Notes under the pieces: model-generated | The model's input: the letters and a program-made list of their open reading frames with translations, nothing else | Database searches by the model: none | Told to the model about the DNA's origin: nothing | Part shown: in pieces, positions 8,065 to 14,740 of the stretch | How the letters are laid out: each line of letters opens with the position of its first letter | Position numbering within the stretch: the stretch's first letter is position 1 | Program-made: the position numbers and the translations under genes | Source of the DNA: a virus | Direction: 5' to 3' (one strand) | Length of the DNA: 37,890 bases | IMG/VR virus record: IMGVR_UViG_3300009705_001498 | Span: 1-37,890 of that record

Positions 8065-8208
8065 ATGATAGAACTTAGGGTAGTTCCTGAGAATTGGAAC
8101 ACGATGACAGTAGTCCGTACACTTGGGTACGATAGTTTGAAACGGTGGAGAACTGAAGATCTCGGTTCTGAGAAGCTGTTAAGACACCAATACTATTTAA
8201 AGAGTTAG
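8065..8208 (+). CDS. Candidate 47-residue protein overlapping tRNA-Trp
   Basis: An ATG at 8065 opens a 47-codon frame ending at TAG 8206-8208, seven bases inside the tRNA-Trp acceptor stem. The peptide is basic and aromatic (it begins MIELRVVPENWNTM, with an RTLGYDSLKRW segment and an RHQYYLKS end) and would be a plausible small soluble protein. No clear ribosome site precedes the ATG. The same stretch contains several short perfect inverted repeats: 8026-8030/8040-8044, 8061-8065/8069-8073, 8083-8087/8096-8100, 8116-8120/8127-8131 and 8149-8153/8165-8169. A structured RNA is therefore an alternative reading. Both are tentative. Confidence 0.35.
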   Translation: MIELRVVPENWNTMTVVRTLGYDSLKRWRTEDLGSEKLLRHQYYLKS

Positions 8209-8276
8209 TGTTCTAATGGTAAGATGCAGGTCTCCAACACCTTGCGATTGGGGTTCGAATCCTTACTAGCTCGCCA
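8202..8276 (+). tRNA. tRNA-Trp (CCA), weak stems
   Basis: Acceptor GAGTTAG (8202-8208) pairs with CTAGCTC (8266-8272), with one G-T pair, then discriminator G and encoded CCA. The anticodon loop CTCCAAC (8232-8238) carries CCA at 8234-8236, as in bacterial tRNA-Trp. The outermost anticodon-stem pair is a C-T mismatch and the T stem has two G-T pairs, so this tRNA is less stable than the other two. The CDS downstream begins only 22 bases after it. Confidence 0.8.
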
Positions 8277-8298
8277 AATAACCAGAAGGAATCAGACA

Positions 8299-8682
8299 GT
8301 GGCAGATACTAATTATAGTATGATATGCAATGCACTACGAACACCAGACGGCACAATACTACAGAGCCGGCATAGACATGATTTTAAAACTTATAAAGAT
8401 GCTAATGGCAAAGAGTATATGATTGATGGTGGACTAGACTATGTTCGTGCTAGTGCTAATGGTGACGAAGAAATGATCGTAGTCACACTTGCAGAACCGC
8501 ATGAACAAGTTAGAGAAGCATGTGATTGGGGAACATACGGTATTAACGGAGACCAACCACTGTCATATATTACATTGAGTAATATGACTACTGATCACAT
8601 TGAAGCAGTCCTAAAAAATGTGTCGTCAATCAATCCAGCAATTAAAATTGCAATGCAAAACGAGTTGGAGCATCGCAAATGA
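8299..8682 (+). CDS. Conserved phage protein, function unknown
   Basis: I start this gene at GTG 8299, which has an AAGGA ribosome site 8 bases upstream; the longer frame from 8224 would begin inside tRNA-Trp and is not credible. The 127-residue product has the motif HDFKTYKDANGKEYMIDGG, a VRASANGDEEMIVVTL strand region, and a C-terminal helical part (TTDHIEAVLKN). It is acidic and soluble. I recall this type of protein as recurrent in marine T4-like phages, without a known role. The next gene follows 10 bases later. Confidence 0.75.
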   Translation: MADTNYSMICNALRTPDGTILQSRHRHDFKTYKDANGKEYMIDGGLDYVRASANGDEEMIVVTLAEPHEQVREACDWGTYGINGDQPLSYITLSNMTTDHIEAVLKNVSSINPAIKIAMQNELEHRK

Positions 8683-8692
8683 GTAAACTAGT

Positions 8693-8941
8693 ATGACAAT
8701 GCCTAATGAAAGAAGGAATGCTGTTAACTTTACTCGGCAGTTCCTAGTAGACTTAATGAATCCTAAGAAGACACCCAGGGTTCCGAGTGCTATAAGGAAA
8801 GAAGCATATCGTTGCCTAAAGCATTACCCAGGTGAATACTACATGGAAGAAGCCGCTGAACAGGCACCAAGTATATTCGGTGAGTGGGACTCAACTAAAC
8901 CAGTTGATTCTAGTCCATATGAACATAACCGAGGAAGATAA
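8693..8941 (+). CDS. BPSL0761-like small protein
   Basis: This 82-residue protein begins MTMPNERRNAV and continues TRQFLVDL...PRVPSAIRKEAYRCLKHYP, which matches from memory the BPSL0761 family layout (MTMP-ER-A, TR-FL, a charged helix and a RHYP/KHYP motif). That family is widespread in proteobacteria and phages and has no established function. The C-terminal 30 residues are acidic and Pro/Ser-rich. There is no strong ribosome site. It lies in a run of small co-directional genes, ending two bases before the next start. Confidence 0.65.
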   Translation: MTMPNERRNAVNFTRQFLVDLMNPKKTPRVPSAIRKEAYRCLKHYPGEYYMEEAAEQAPSIFGEWDSTKPVDSSPYEHNRGR

Positions 8942-8943
8942 CA

Positions 8944-9492
8944 ATGAGAGTAAATATTGGCCCGTATCCAGCACATCGTTGGTACCATAATTTTTTATAC
9001 CGTTTAGGAATTAAAAACGAACCTAAAATATCTGTGCATATAGATGACTTTGATACTTGGAGTATGGATCATACGTTAGTGTATATCATTGAGCCAATGC
9101 TCAAGCAACTCAAACTTACCAAGCATGGTGCTCCTTATGTGTACCCTGAAGATGTCCCGGCAGAGTTGCGTCCTACTAAGAAAGAACTAACGGCATACAC
9201 TAAAAATGGTGAGACTGATAGCAAGTTCTTTGAGAGGTGGGACTGGGTGATGGACGAAATGATCTTTGCCTTTGAGAGCAAACATACAGATTGGGAAGAA
9301 CAGTTTCAATCAGGCGAACATGACATCCATTGGATCAAACTAACTGAAGGTGAGCATAAAGGCATGAGCGAAATGGTCAAAGGTCCTAACGACACGTATG
9401 AAGTTGATTGGGAAGGGCGTAAGGCATACCAAGAGCGTATCACAAACGGATTTACAATGTTTGGCAAGTACTACGAAAATTTATGGGACTAA
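8944..9492 (+). CDS. Conserved marine T4-like phage protein
   Basis: The 182-residue product starts MRVNIGPYP and contains a DDFDTWSMDHTL segment at about residues 34-45, a helix with IEPMLKQLK, a FERWDWVMDEMI segment near 97-108, and a C-terminal FTMFGKYYENLWD. I recognise this pattern as a protein found again and again in marine T4-like phages, with the Trp/Asp-rich motifs conserved. No biochemical role is known to me. It is acidic, soluble and has no signal peptide. It follows the BPSL0761-like gene by two bases, so they probably share a transcript. Confidence 0.75.
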   Translation: MRVNIGPYPAHRWYHNFLYRLGIKNEPKISVHIDDFDTWSMDHTLVYIIEPMLKQLKLTKHGAPYVYPEDVPAELRPTKKELTAYTKNGETDSKFFERWDWVMDEMIFAFESKHTDWEEQFQSGEHDIHWIKLTEGEHKGMSEMVKGPNDTYEVDWEGRKAYQERITNGFTMFGKYYENLWD

Positions 9493-9506
9493 TCAGTATG
9501 TAAAGG

Positions 9507-9512
9507 TAAATA
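9507..9512 (+). promoter_or_regulatory. Possible late promoter box
   Basis: TAAATA 72 bases before the ATG at 9584. Unlike the leaderless set it would give a leader of about 66 bases that includes a GGAG ribosome site. Confidence 0.35.
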
Positions 9513-9583
9513 ACAGTGCTGTAATACAAAACATATATTGATAATAATATATTACACATACACAAGTATTGCACGGAGAAAAA

Positions 9584-9808
9584 ATGACAAAAGCAAAAGC
9601 AGTCGAGTCAATTAATAAATTTGGCCCGCAAAAAGATTCAAAAGGACACTACTGGTTCGAATATGTTGGTAAAAACGTACAAGCGAATGCAGAACAAATT
9701 AGTAAAAACATTAGAAAAAATGCAGAGCAAATCAGTGCTAATATCCAAGCAAACGCTCAAAGCGTTGGCAACAACATGAAAGCATACTTAAATAGAAAAC
9801 TTAAATAA
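9584..9808 (+). CDS. Small basic protein with 11-residue amphipathic repeats
   Basis: I start at ATG 9584, which has GGAG seven bases upstream; the frame also runs back to 9569. The 74-residue product has an N-terminal part with SKGHYWFEYVGKN and then about three imperfect 11-residue repeats of the form NAEQISxNIRx, from residues 30 to 65. These predict a long amphipathic helix or a helical oligomer. The C-terminus is basic (LNRKLK). A terminator-like hairpin at 9837-9861 follows. Membrane-surface or nucleic-acid association is possible, but no family is recognised. Confidence 0.75.
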   Translation: MTKAKAVESINKFGPQKDSKGHYWFEYVGKNVQANAEQISKNIRKNAEQISANIQANAQSVGNNMKAYLNRKLK

Positions 9809-9825
9809 GAATCTATATAAGTAAT

Positions 9826-9831
9826 TAAATA
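9826..9831 (+). promoter_or_regulatory. Possible late promoter upstream of tRNA-Ala
   Basis: TAAATA whose predicted start (9837) is exactly the first base of the hairpin at 9837-9861. If used, the transcript begins with a hairpin, then tRNA-Ala, then the glycosyltransferase-like gene. Confidence 0.35.
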
Positions 9832-9836
9832 TTTAC

Positions 9837-9861
9837 AAAGAGCTCATTGTATGGGCTCTTT
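9837..9861 (+). terminator. Terminator-like hairpin before tRNA-Ala
   Basis: AAAGAGCTC (9837-9845) and GGGCTCTTT (9853-9861) form a nine-pair stem (one G-T) around a seven-base loop, followed by TAATTT. It could end the 9584-9808 transcript or cap a transcript starting at 9837. Confidence 0.65.
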
Positions 9862-9869
9862 TAATTTCT

Positions 9870-9945
9870 GGGGATGTAGCTCAGTTGGGAGAGCGGTTCC
9901 CTTGCACGGAACAGGTCGTAGGTTCGATCCCTATCATCTCCACCA
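9870..9945 (+). tRNA. tRNA-Ala (TGC)
   Basis: Acceptor GGGGATG (9870-9876) pairs with CATCTCC (9935-9941), discriminator A, encoded CCA. D stem GCTC/GAGC, anticodon stem GTTCC/GGAAC around loop CTTGCAC with anticodon TGC at 9903-9905, T stem GTAGG/CCTAT around TTCGATC. All stems are sound. It reads GCA and probably other GCN codons. The next gene starts 12 bases after it. Confidence 0.95.
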
Positions 9946-9956
9946 GGATTGTATTA

Positions 9957-11255
9957 ATGAAAAACAAGTTTACTGACAACCAAAAAATTATCCATTTAGA
10001 TGCATGGGCAGACGCCCCACTTACTATGCCTAGCATATTTGATATTTGTTTAAAGAACACAGACACACATATTATAGTTGACTGCTGTAAAGAAAGTGAA
10101 CTAATTTCTGGATTTCACCATGCCCGGAACTCGACACTAGGGGTTAATGAAGACGCATTAATGCAAAAGAAAACAAAGTTGTGGAACGCAGAACACAACA
10201 ATCGATTAAGTCTAATACATGGCAACTATAAACTTATACCAGAAGATCCCATTAATGTTTATGACATATTGTGCTTTACCGGTGACACCGGTGAACGAAT
10301 AGATAATTCTGCTTTTAATTTTACATCCGGAATATCTTCTGCAATAACTACTGGCTTTTTTGATGATGTTGAAGTATGGCCCACATACTTTATAGTATGG
10401 CACGGTGCAAAGATTGCCATAACAGCATTACAGAACACTGTAAAATGGAAAGACACAAGAAGCATTGATACAATGTTTATGATTAAAAACAGAGTACCTA
10501 AGCCCCATAGAATGCTATTGCTTGATGAGTTATCAAAACGAGATGTCTTAGAAGATAATATGTACAGCCAGTACGAACAATTCCCCGGAGAAATTGCTTC
10601 TACAATGAAAGAAATAGGTGCAACACACTATCATGGAAAGACTCGCTCAATTGACGCTACACCATTACAAGATCACGAAGATTGGTATGCTACTCCGCCG
10701 GCGGCGCAAGATAACGCATTAATTGAAGTTGTTTCTGAAACCCATATTGACCGACCATTCTATACTGAAAAAACAGTTTGGCCTTTAGTATACATGAAAC
10801 CGTTTATGATACTAGGTTCTCATTTAACGAACCATAATTTAACAAAGTATGGATTTAAATTATATGACGAGTTTATTGATTACAGTTTTGATAAAATAGA
10901 AAGTCCTAAAGAACGTATAATAGCAATGGCAGACGAATTAGCGAGACTGAGCAATCTTAAATTAAGTAACAAAGAGTACCATGAACTAAATGAAAAACTA
11001 AGACCTAAGATAGAGCATAACTTAGCAGTATACTTAGAAATGGTATTCGACGACCCGTACTTACCTAAAATAATTAGAGATCTAGGAAATAACGAAAAAT
11101 TAATATCACAACAGGCGGATGACCGCAGGGCTTTAATCCATCATATGAACGGCACATGGAAAACATACACAGATAGAAGCGGCGGCAACGGAGTGCTAAT
11201 GGATATAGTTAGATGTAATCCGTACTTGCAGAAATTAATGGGTCGAGTACTATAA
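9957..11255 (+). CDS. Glycosyltransferase-like protein (GT10-type C-terminal motif)
   Basis: Start at ATG 9957; the frame extends upstream only through tRNA-Ala. The 432-residue protein has a C-terminal half with the pattern DRPFYTEKTVWPLVYMKPF, then LGSHLTNHNL and YGFKLYDEFIDYSFD, followed by a helical tail. This F-TEK-P-KPF-G-GF-DESYD-like sequence is characteristic of GT10 fucosyltransferase-type C-terminal domains found in many marine phage proteins, where a nucleotide-sugar donor binds. The N-terminal half is not recognised. It could decorate virion proteins or the host surface (inference). It lies directly after tRNA-Ala and ahead of the reductase/radical SAM group. No signal peptide, so cytoplasmic. 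Confidence 0.6.
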   Translation: MKNKFTDNQKIIHLDAWADAPLTMPSIFDICLKNTDTHIIVDCCKESELISGFHHARNSTLGVNEDALMQKKTKLWNAEHNNRLSLIHGNYKLIPEDPINVYDILCFTGDTGERIDNSAFNFTSGISSAITTGFFDDVEVWPTYFIVWHGAKIAITALQNTVKWKDTRSIDTMFMIKNRVPKPHRMLLLDELSKRDVLEDNMYSQYEQFPGEIASTMKEIGATHYHGKTRSIDATPLQDHEDWYATPPAAQDNALIEVVSETHIDRPFYTEKTVWPLVYMKPFMILGSHLTNHNLTKYGFKLYDEFIDYSFDKIESPKERIIAMADELARLSNLKLSNKEYHELNEKLRPKIEHNLAVYLEMVFDDPYLPKIIRDLGNNEKLISQQADDRRALIHHMNGTWKTYTDRSGGNGVLMDIVRCNPYLQKLMGRVL

Positions 11256-11258
11256 ATA
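11253..11258 (+). promoter_or_regulatory. Late promoter upstream of ferredoxin reductase
   Basis: TAAATA overlapping the stop codon of the preceding gene. The predicted start (11264) is one base before an ATG that opens a six-codon leader ORF (11265-11285) whose TGA overlaps the TTG start of the reductase gene. Confidence 0.5.
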
Positions 11259-11281
11259 TACATAATGAGGACGACTAAACA

Positions 11282-12007
11282 TTGAACATAGAAACAGTAA
11301 CATGGGTTCATCACTGGACAGACAAGACTTTTAGTTTTAAGACCACAAGAAGTCAAACTTTTCGTTTTATAAACGGCGAGTTTGCTATGATTGGATTAAA
11401 AGGAGAAGAGGAAGGATCACGACCTTTAATTAGAGCATACAGTATTGCAAGTGCAAACTATGAAGACGAGTTAGAGTTCCTTAGTATTAAGGTGCCAGAC
11501 GGACCTCTTACAAGCCGTCTACAGCATTTAAAAGTTGGAGACGAAATAGTAGTAATGCCTAAGACAACCGGCACACTAACGATTGATAACATAACTAAAG
11601 CAAAGAATTTAATTTTACTTTCAACTGGAACAGGAATTGCACCGTTCCTAAGTATAATTAGAGACCCTGATACATATGATAAGTTTGAAAATGTTACATT
11701 GGTACATACCACACGAACACATTCAGAGCATACTTATACTGACTTAATGAAAGAATTAGCAGAAACATTTCCACTTAAATACTACGACACTTGTACGCAA
11801 GAAGAATATGTACGTTCAGGACGCTTTTGGGAACATGTAGATAATTTTACAGACGGTGGATTTAATAAAGACACTGACAGAGTTATGGTATGCGGCGGTC
11901 CAGAAATGAATTACGAATGTAGGGACTTTCTCGAAGAGCATAATTTTCAAGAAGGAAATTTAGGCGAGCCAGGCGACTTTGTTCTAGAACGTGCATTCGT
12001 AGACTGA
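11282..12007 (+). CDS. Ferredoxin/flavodoxin-NADP+ reductase (Fpr-like)
   Basis: The 241-residue protein follows the bacterial Fpr layout. An FAD domain carries RAYSIAS at residues 51-57, the flavin-binding RxYS motif. An NADP(H) domain carries STGTGIAPF at 114-122, a HTTRT segment near 142, CGGPEM near 203, and the C-terminal end LERAFVD typical of one Fpr subclass. It moves electrons between NADPH and ferredoxin or flavodoxin. TTG at 11282 is the best start, because the first beta strand (ETVTWVHHWTD) aligns with the family start. It overlaps the stop of a tiny leader ORF. The radical SAM gene follows 11 bases later and needs just such an electron donor, so a joint role is likely (inference). 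Confidence 0.9.
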   Translation: MNIETVTWVHHWTDKTFSFKTTRSQTFRFINGEFAMIGLKGEEEGSRPLIRAYSIASANYEDELEFLSIKVPDGPLTSRLQHLKVGDEIVVMPKTTGTLTIDNITKAKNLILLSTGTGIAPFLSIIRDPDTYDKFENVTLVHTTRTHSEHTYTDLMKELAETFPLKYYDTCTQEEYVRSGRFWEHVDNFTDGGFNKDTDRVMVCGGPEMNYECRDFLEEHNFQEGNLGEPGDFVLERAFVD

Positions 12008-12013
12008 TAAATA
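12008..12013 (+). promoter_or_regulatory. Late promoter, leaderless geometry
   Basis: TAAATA, five bases, then ATG at 12019 of the radical SAM gene. It directly follows the reductase stop codon. Confidence 0.65.
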
Positions 12014-12018
12014 TACAT

Positions 12019-13992
12019 ATGACACTTTCCTACCAATCAGCACAGTTTATAAATAGTAGTATGCCAAAAGCACAAGAACATGTACCGGATCTAACTTATA
12101 AAGATTTTACATTAGAGTTGTATAAGCAATTCCATAAACAGTCTAGTTTAGTGAATCCTTTTAAAAACATTGAAGTAACACATACACCTGTACAGGTTTT
12201 ATTATTCACAGACTCACCCGGCTGGGGAAATCAACATCCATTATCCGCGATGGGCGAAACTACAGTAGACCATCACGGTATAAAACGTGATAGTTTAACT
12301 CAAGCAACAGGTGTAAATGATGTAGACAAATGGAAAGACGGTAGGTATGACCGAACAAATTTTAATACAAGTAGAGCAATGGGTGTGTATAAACTAGCAC
12401 ACGAATGCAGAGAGCATGGCTTTACAGTTCAAGTTATAGATAACATGTTTCATTTAGACATTGAAACAACAAAACGAATTATAGACAAGTTTGTAGGTAA
12501 AGAAACATTAATGCTTGGAGTTAGTAGCACCTTTAGAAGTTTTCAATTACTATCACAACGACCATCCATATCAAACTTTGATCCGTTTGAAGGATTTGAC
12601 CAAGAAGAAAAAAACGAATGGATAGCTGATTTAACAGTTACTCGCAAACATTTCTTTTCAACCGGTAAAAAGGGCGATGAGGTGTTAGGCAAGTACATAC
12701 ATGATATAAATCCTAATGTAAAATACATAATCGGCGGAGCAAATGTTACTGCACAATATTCGCATCCGGATCCTGACGAAAAAGGGTTAATGGACTATGT
12801 GAATTTAGGATTTGGCGATGTAACGTTCCCACAAATATTACAACATCTTAAAGATGGCGGCAAAGCAGACCATCTTCCCACAAATAAACATAAGGTAATG
12901 GTAACGTCTGACGGCGAAAGTAAGTTAGACATAAAACATTCAACTCAAGTGTGGCAACCAGAAGATTTAGTCCAACGTGGCGAAATATTACCCTTGGAAG
13001 TTGCTCGAGGTTGTATATTTAGGTGTAGTTTTTGTTCCTTTCCATTGAACGGAAAAGGAAAAGGTGAAGCAGTAAGAGATTTTAGTTATATTAGAGAAGA
13101 ACTAATAGAGAATTACGAAAAGTATGGCATAGAAGATTATTGGTTAACAGATGACACGTTTAATGATGACCATCAAAAAATGATTGACTGGCATGCAATG
13201 ACGCAGACACTTCCATTTAAATTAAAGTGGAGTTCGTACATTAGATTGGATTTAGTATACATAAACCGTAAACAGAATCCGCCACAAGCACAATTAATTG
13301 CAGAAAGTGGTTGCAGACTAACAAACTTAGGCATTGAAACAACTGACCCTGAATGTGCTAAAGATATTGGCAAAGGACTCCATCCTGATATACAATTTTC
13401 ATATTTAAGAGAATTAGCAGACGGGTATTGGAAAGGCATGACATTTATGAGCGGTATGATAGCCGGTCTACCGAGTGATACTAGAAAAACTCTTAACAAG
13501 ATGAGTAAGTTTTTGCTTTCAAAGGAGAATCCTTTGCATACTATTAACATGAATCCGTTATATATTAGAAAAACTGATGACGATGCTCATTATTTTACTG
13601 AACTTAGTATAAGTGAATTTAGTGCTAACTGGAAAGAGCATGGATATGAATTTACCGAGTTTGATAAAAACGGTGAAGAAATACCAGTGGATGCTAGAGG
13701 CACACTAATGAAAAGTAACGTGTCCTGGAAAAACAGAAATGGTTTAACATTTTACGATATAGTAAAGTATGCTTTGAAGTTTAACACTAGGCTAGCAGAA
13801 TCTAACAAGCATGTAGCAAGTCCATTATTTCTTGCACACGGATTACCGTATCACGATGAAAGATTAGCCGCCCCAGGCGAGCTATACGATGAAAGAAACA
13901 ACTTTTATTTCAATTATAAAGAGTATTGCAAAGTAAACGACTACTTTTACAAATTATTTACGGAAAATCACACTCACTACTCTAGGAAATAG
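12019..13992 (+). CDS. Radical SAM protein with B12-binding-like N-terminus
   Basis: The 657-residue protein has the radical SAM signature Cys332-x3-Cys336-x2-Cys339 within ARGCIFRCSFCSFP, which holds the [4Fe-4S] cluster that splits S-adenosylmethionine. Further core elements follow, such as DYWLTDDTFNDD, a LGIETTDPE strand and a GMIAGLPSDT segment. Residues about 50-300 look like the Rossmann fold of B12-binding radical SAM enzymes (KYIIGGANVT, VNLGFGDVTFPQIL), but the DxHxxG cobalamin ligand motif is not visible, so B12 may not bind. The C-terminal 150 residues are of unknown type. Substrate unknown. The ferredoxin reductase upstream could supply electrons, and the FabZ-like gene downstream suggests an acyl or surface-modification pathway (inference). 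Confidence 0.88.
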   Translation: MTLSYQSAQFINSSMPKAQEHVPDLTYKDFTLELYKQFHKQSSLVNPFKNIEVTHTPVQVLLFTDSPGWGNQHPLSAMGETTVDHHGIKRDSLTQATGVNDVDKWKDGRYDRTNFNTSRAMGVYKLAHECREHGFTVQVIDNMFHLDIETTKRIIDKFVGKETLMLGVSSTFRSFQLLSQRPSISNFDPFEGFDQEEKNEWIADLTVTRKHFFSTGKKGDEVLGKYIHDINPNVKYIIGGANVTAQYSHPDPDEKGLMDYVNLGFGDVTFPQILQHLKDGGKADHLPTNKHKVMVTSDGESKLDIKHSTQVWQPEDLVQRGEILPLEVARGCIFRCSFCSFPLNGKGKGEAVRDFSYIREELIENYEKYGIEDYWLTDDTFNDDHQKMIDWHAMTQTLPFKLKWSSYIRLDLVYINRKQNPPQAQLIAESGCRLTNLGIETTDPECAKDIGKGLHPDIQFSYLRELADGYWKGMTFMSGMIAGLPSDTRKTLNKMSKFLLSKENPLHTINMNPLYIRKTDDDAHYFTELSISEFSANWKEHGYEFTEFDKNGEEIPVDARGTLMKSNVSWKNRNGLTFYDIVKYALKFNTRLAESNKHVASPLFLAHGLPYHDERLAAPGELYDERNNFYFNYKEYCKVNDYFYKLFTENHTHYSRK

Positions 13993-13993
13993 T

Positions 13994-13999
13994 TAAATA
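13994..13999 (+). promoter_or_regulatory. Late promoter, leaderless geometry
   Basis: TAAATA immediately after the radical SAM stop codon, then CTGGT and ATG at 14005. Confidence 0.65.
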
Positions 14000-14004
14000 C
14001 TGGT

Positions 14005-14427
14005 ATGGAACTACCACATAGACACCCAATAGCATTAATAGACTCGCATGATGTACTAGATGACGAGAATATTGTTGCAACATATACTATCCAAGCAGAC
14101 CATCCGGTTCTAGAAGGACACTTCCCCCACATTAAAATATGGCCCGGGGTATATCTCATTGAAGGCATGAACCAATGTGCCGGATTACATGCATTACATT
14201 TAGCAAAAGACAAAATTAGCGAAGTTGGACATAGTGGATATGTTACTTTTGTTACCAGTGTAGATAGAGCAAAATTTAGAACTCCAGTATTCCCCGGAGA
14301 CCAATTAACACTTACTGCCAAACTTATTAAACGTAGAAGAGATCATATTTTCTACTCTTGTGAGGTCTGGAAAAACGATAAAGTGTGTGCAAGTGCCACG
14401 ATTGGGCTCACAGCCAAGCAACTTTAG
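14005..14427 (+). CDS. FabZ-like hot-dog dehydratase
   Basis: The 140-residue protein matches the FabZ/FabA hot-dog layout: LPHRHPIALID at the N-terminus, then EGHFPH with catalytic His39, then WPGVYLIEGMNQCAG with catalytic Glu53. The 14-residue His-Glu spacing is the same as in bacterial FabZ. The family dehydrates 3-hydroxyacyl-ACP to trans-2-enoyl-ACP in fatty-acid synthesis. The rest (a DRAKFRTPVFPGDQL strand pair) also fits, and the length is normal. It has its own leaderless late promoter, so it is made late, alongside the radical SAM and reductase genes. It may change membrane lipid synthesis or act on a special acyl substrate. Confidence 0.88.
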   Translation: MELPHRHPIALIDSHDVLDDENIVATYTIQADHPVLEGHFPHIKIWPGVYLIEGMNQCAGLHALHLAKDKISEVGHSGYVTFVTSVDRAKFRTPVFPGDQLTLTAKLIKRRRDHIFYSCEVWKNDKVCASATIGLTAKQL

Positions 14428-14449
14428 TAAATGACGTCAAAATAACCTA

Positions 14450-14478
14450 TTGACATTCCTTTTTTGTGGTGCTATACT
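14450..14478 (+). promoter_or_regulatory. Sigma70-like promoter
   Basis: TTGACA (14450-14455), 17-base spacer, TATACT (14473-14478); followed by an AAGGAG ribosome site and ATG at 14505. It lacks the AAAAGG extension of the other early promoters. Confidence 0.75.
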
Positions 14479-14504
14479 AACTACCAATTAAGAAGGAGAT
14501 AAAA

Positions 14505-14738
14505 ATGTCAACAGAAATGATGATTATAATTGGGTTGTTTATTGTAGCAAATTCATATTTTAGTTATAAAGCAGGATTTAAAGAAGGTCAATTCATAGGA
14601 ATTGCCGGACTTGCAATTACACTAAAAACTCACAATATTCTAAAAGACAAATCTACTATACATAACTATGAACTGTTACCGACAGCTATTAAGCAAGTGT
14701 TGGAAAATCCAGAAGCAGTATTAACAGAGAGTAAATAA
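14505..14738 (+). CDS. Small membrane protein
   Basis: The 77-residue product has a hydrophobic N-terminal segment at about residues 4-19 (MMIIIGLFIVANSYFSY), a short Gly-rich stretch with a second weakly hydrophobic segment at about 31-39, and a polar C-terminal half ending in an acidic tail. It is probably anchored in the inner membrane. A strong AAGGAG site and a sigma70-like promoter predict early or constitutive expression. It is followed within two bases by a gene with a TTG start, so the two are probably coupled. The small size and one or two membrane segments could fit a regulator of lysis or membrane function, but no family is recognised. Confidence 0.7.
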   Translation: MSTEMMIIIGLFIVANSYFSYKAGFKEGQFIGIAGLAITLKTHNILKDKSTIHNYELLPTAIKQVLENPEAVLTESK

Positions 14739-14740
14739 TT

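Noticed and set aside
8224-8298. Start of the 8299 gene at ATG 8224
   Set aside because: Lies inside tRNA-Trp; GTG 8299 has an AAGGA site at good spacing.
9885-9956. Extension of the 9957 gene upstream to 9885
   Set aside because: The extra codons run through tRNA-Ala; ATG 9957 is just after the tRNA.
14732-14737. TAAATA before the 14741 gene as a promoter
   Set aside because: Spacing to the TTG is wrong (three bases); it is made by the AAA-TAA stop region.
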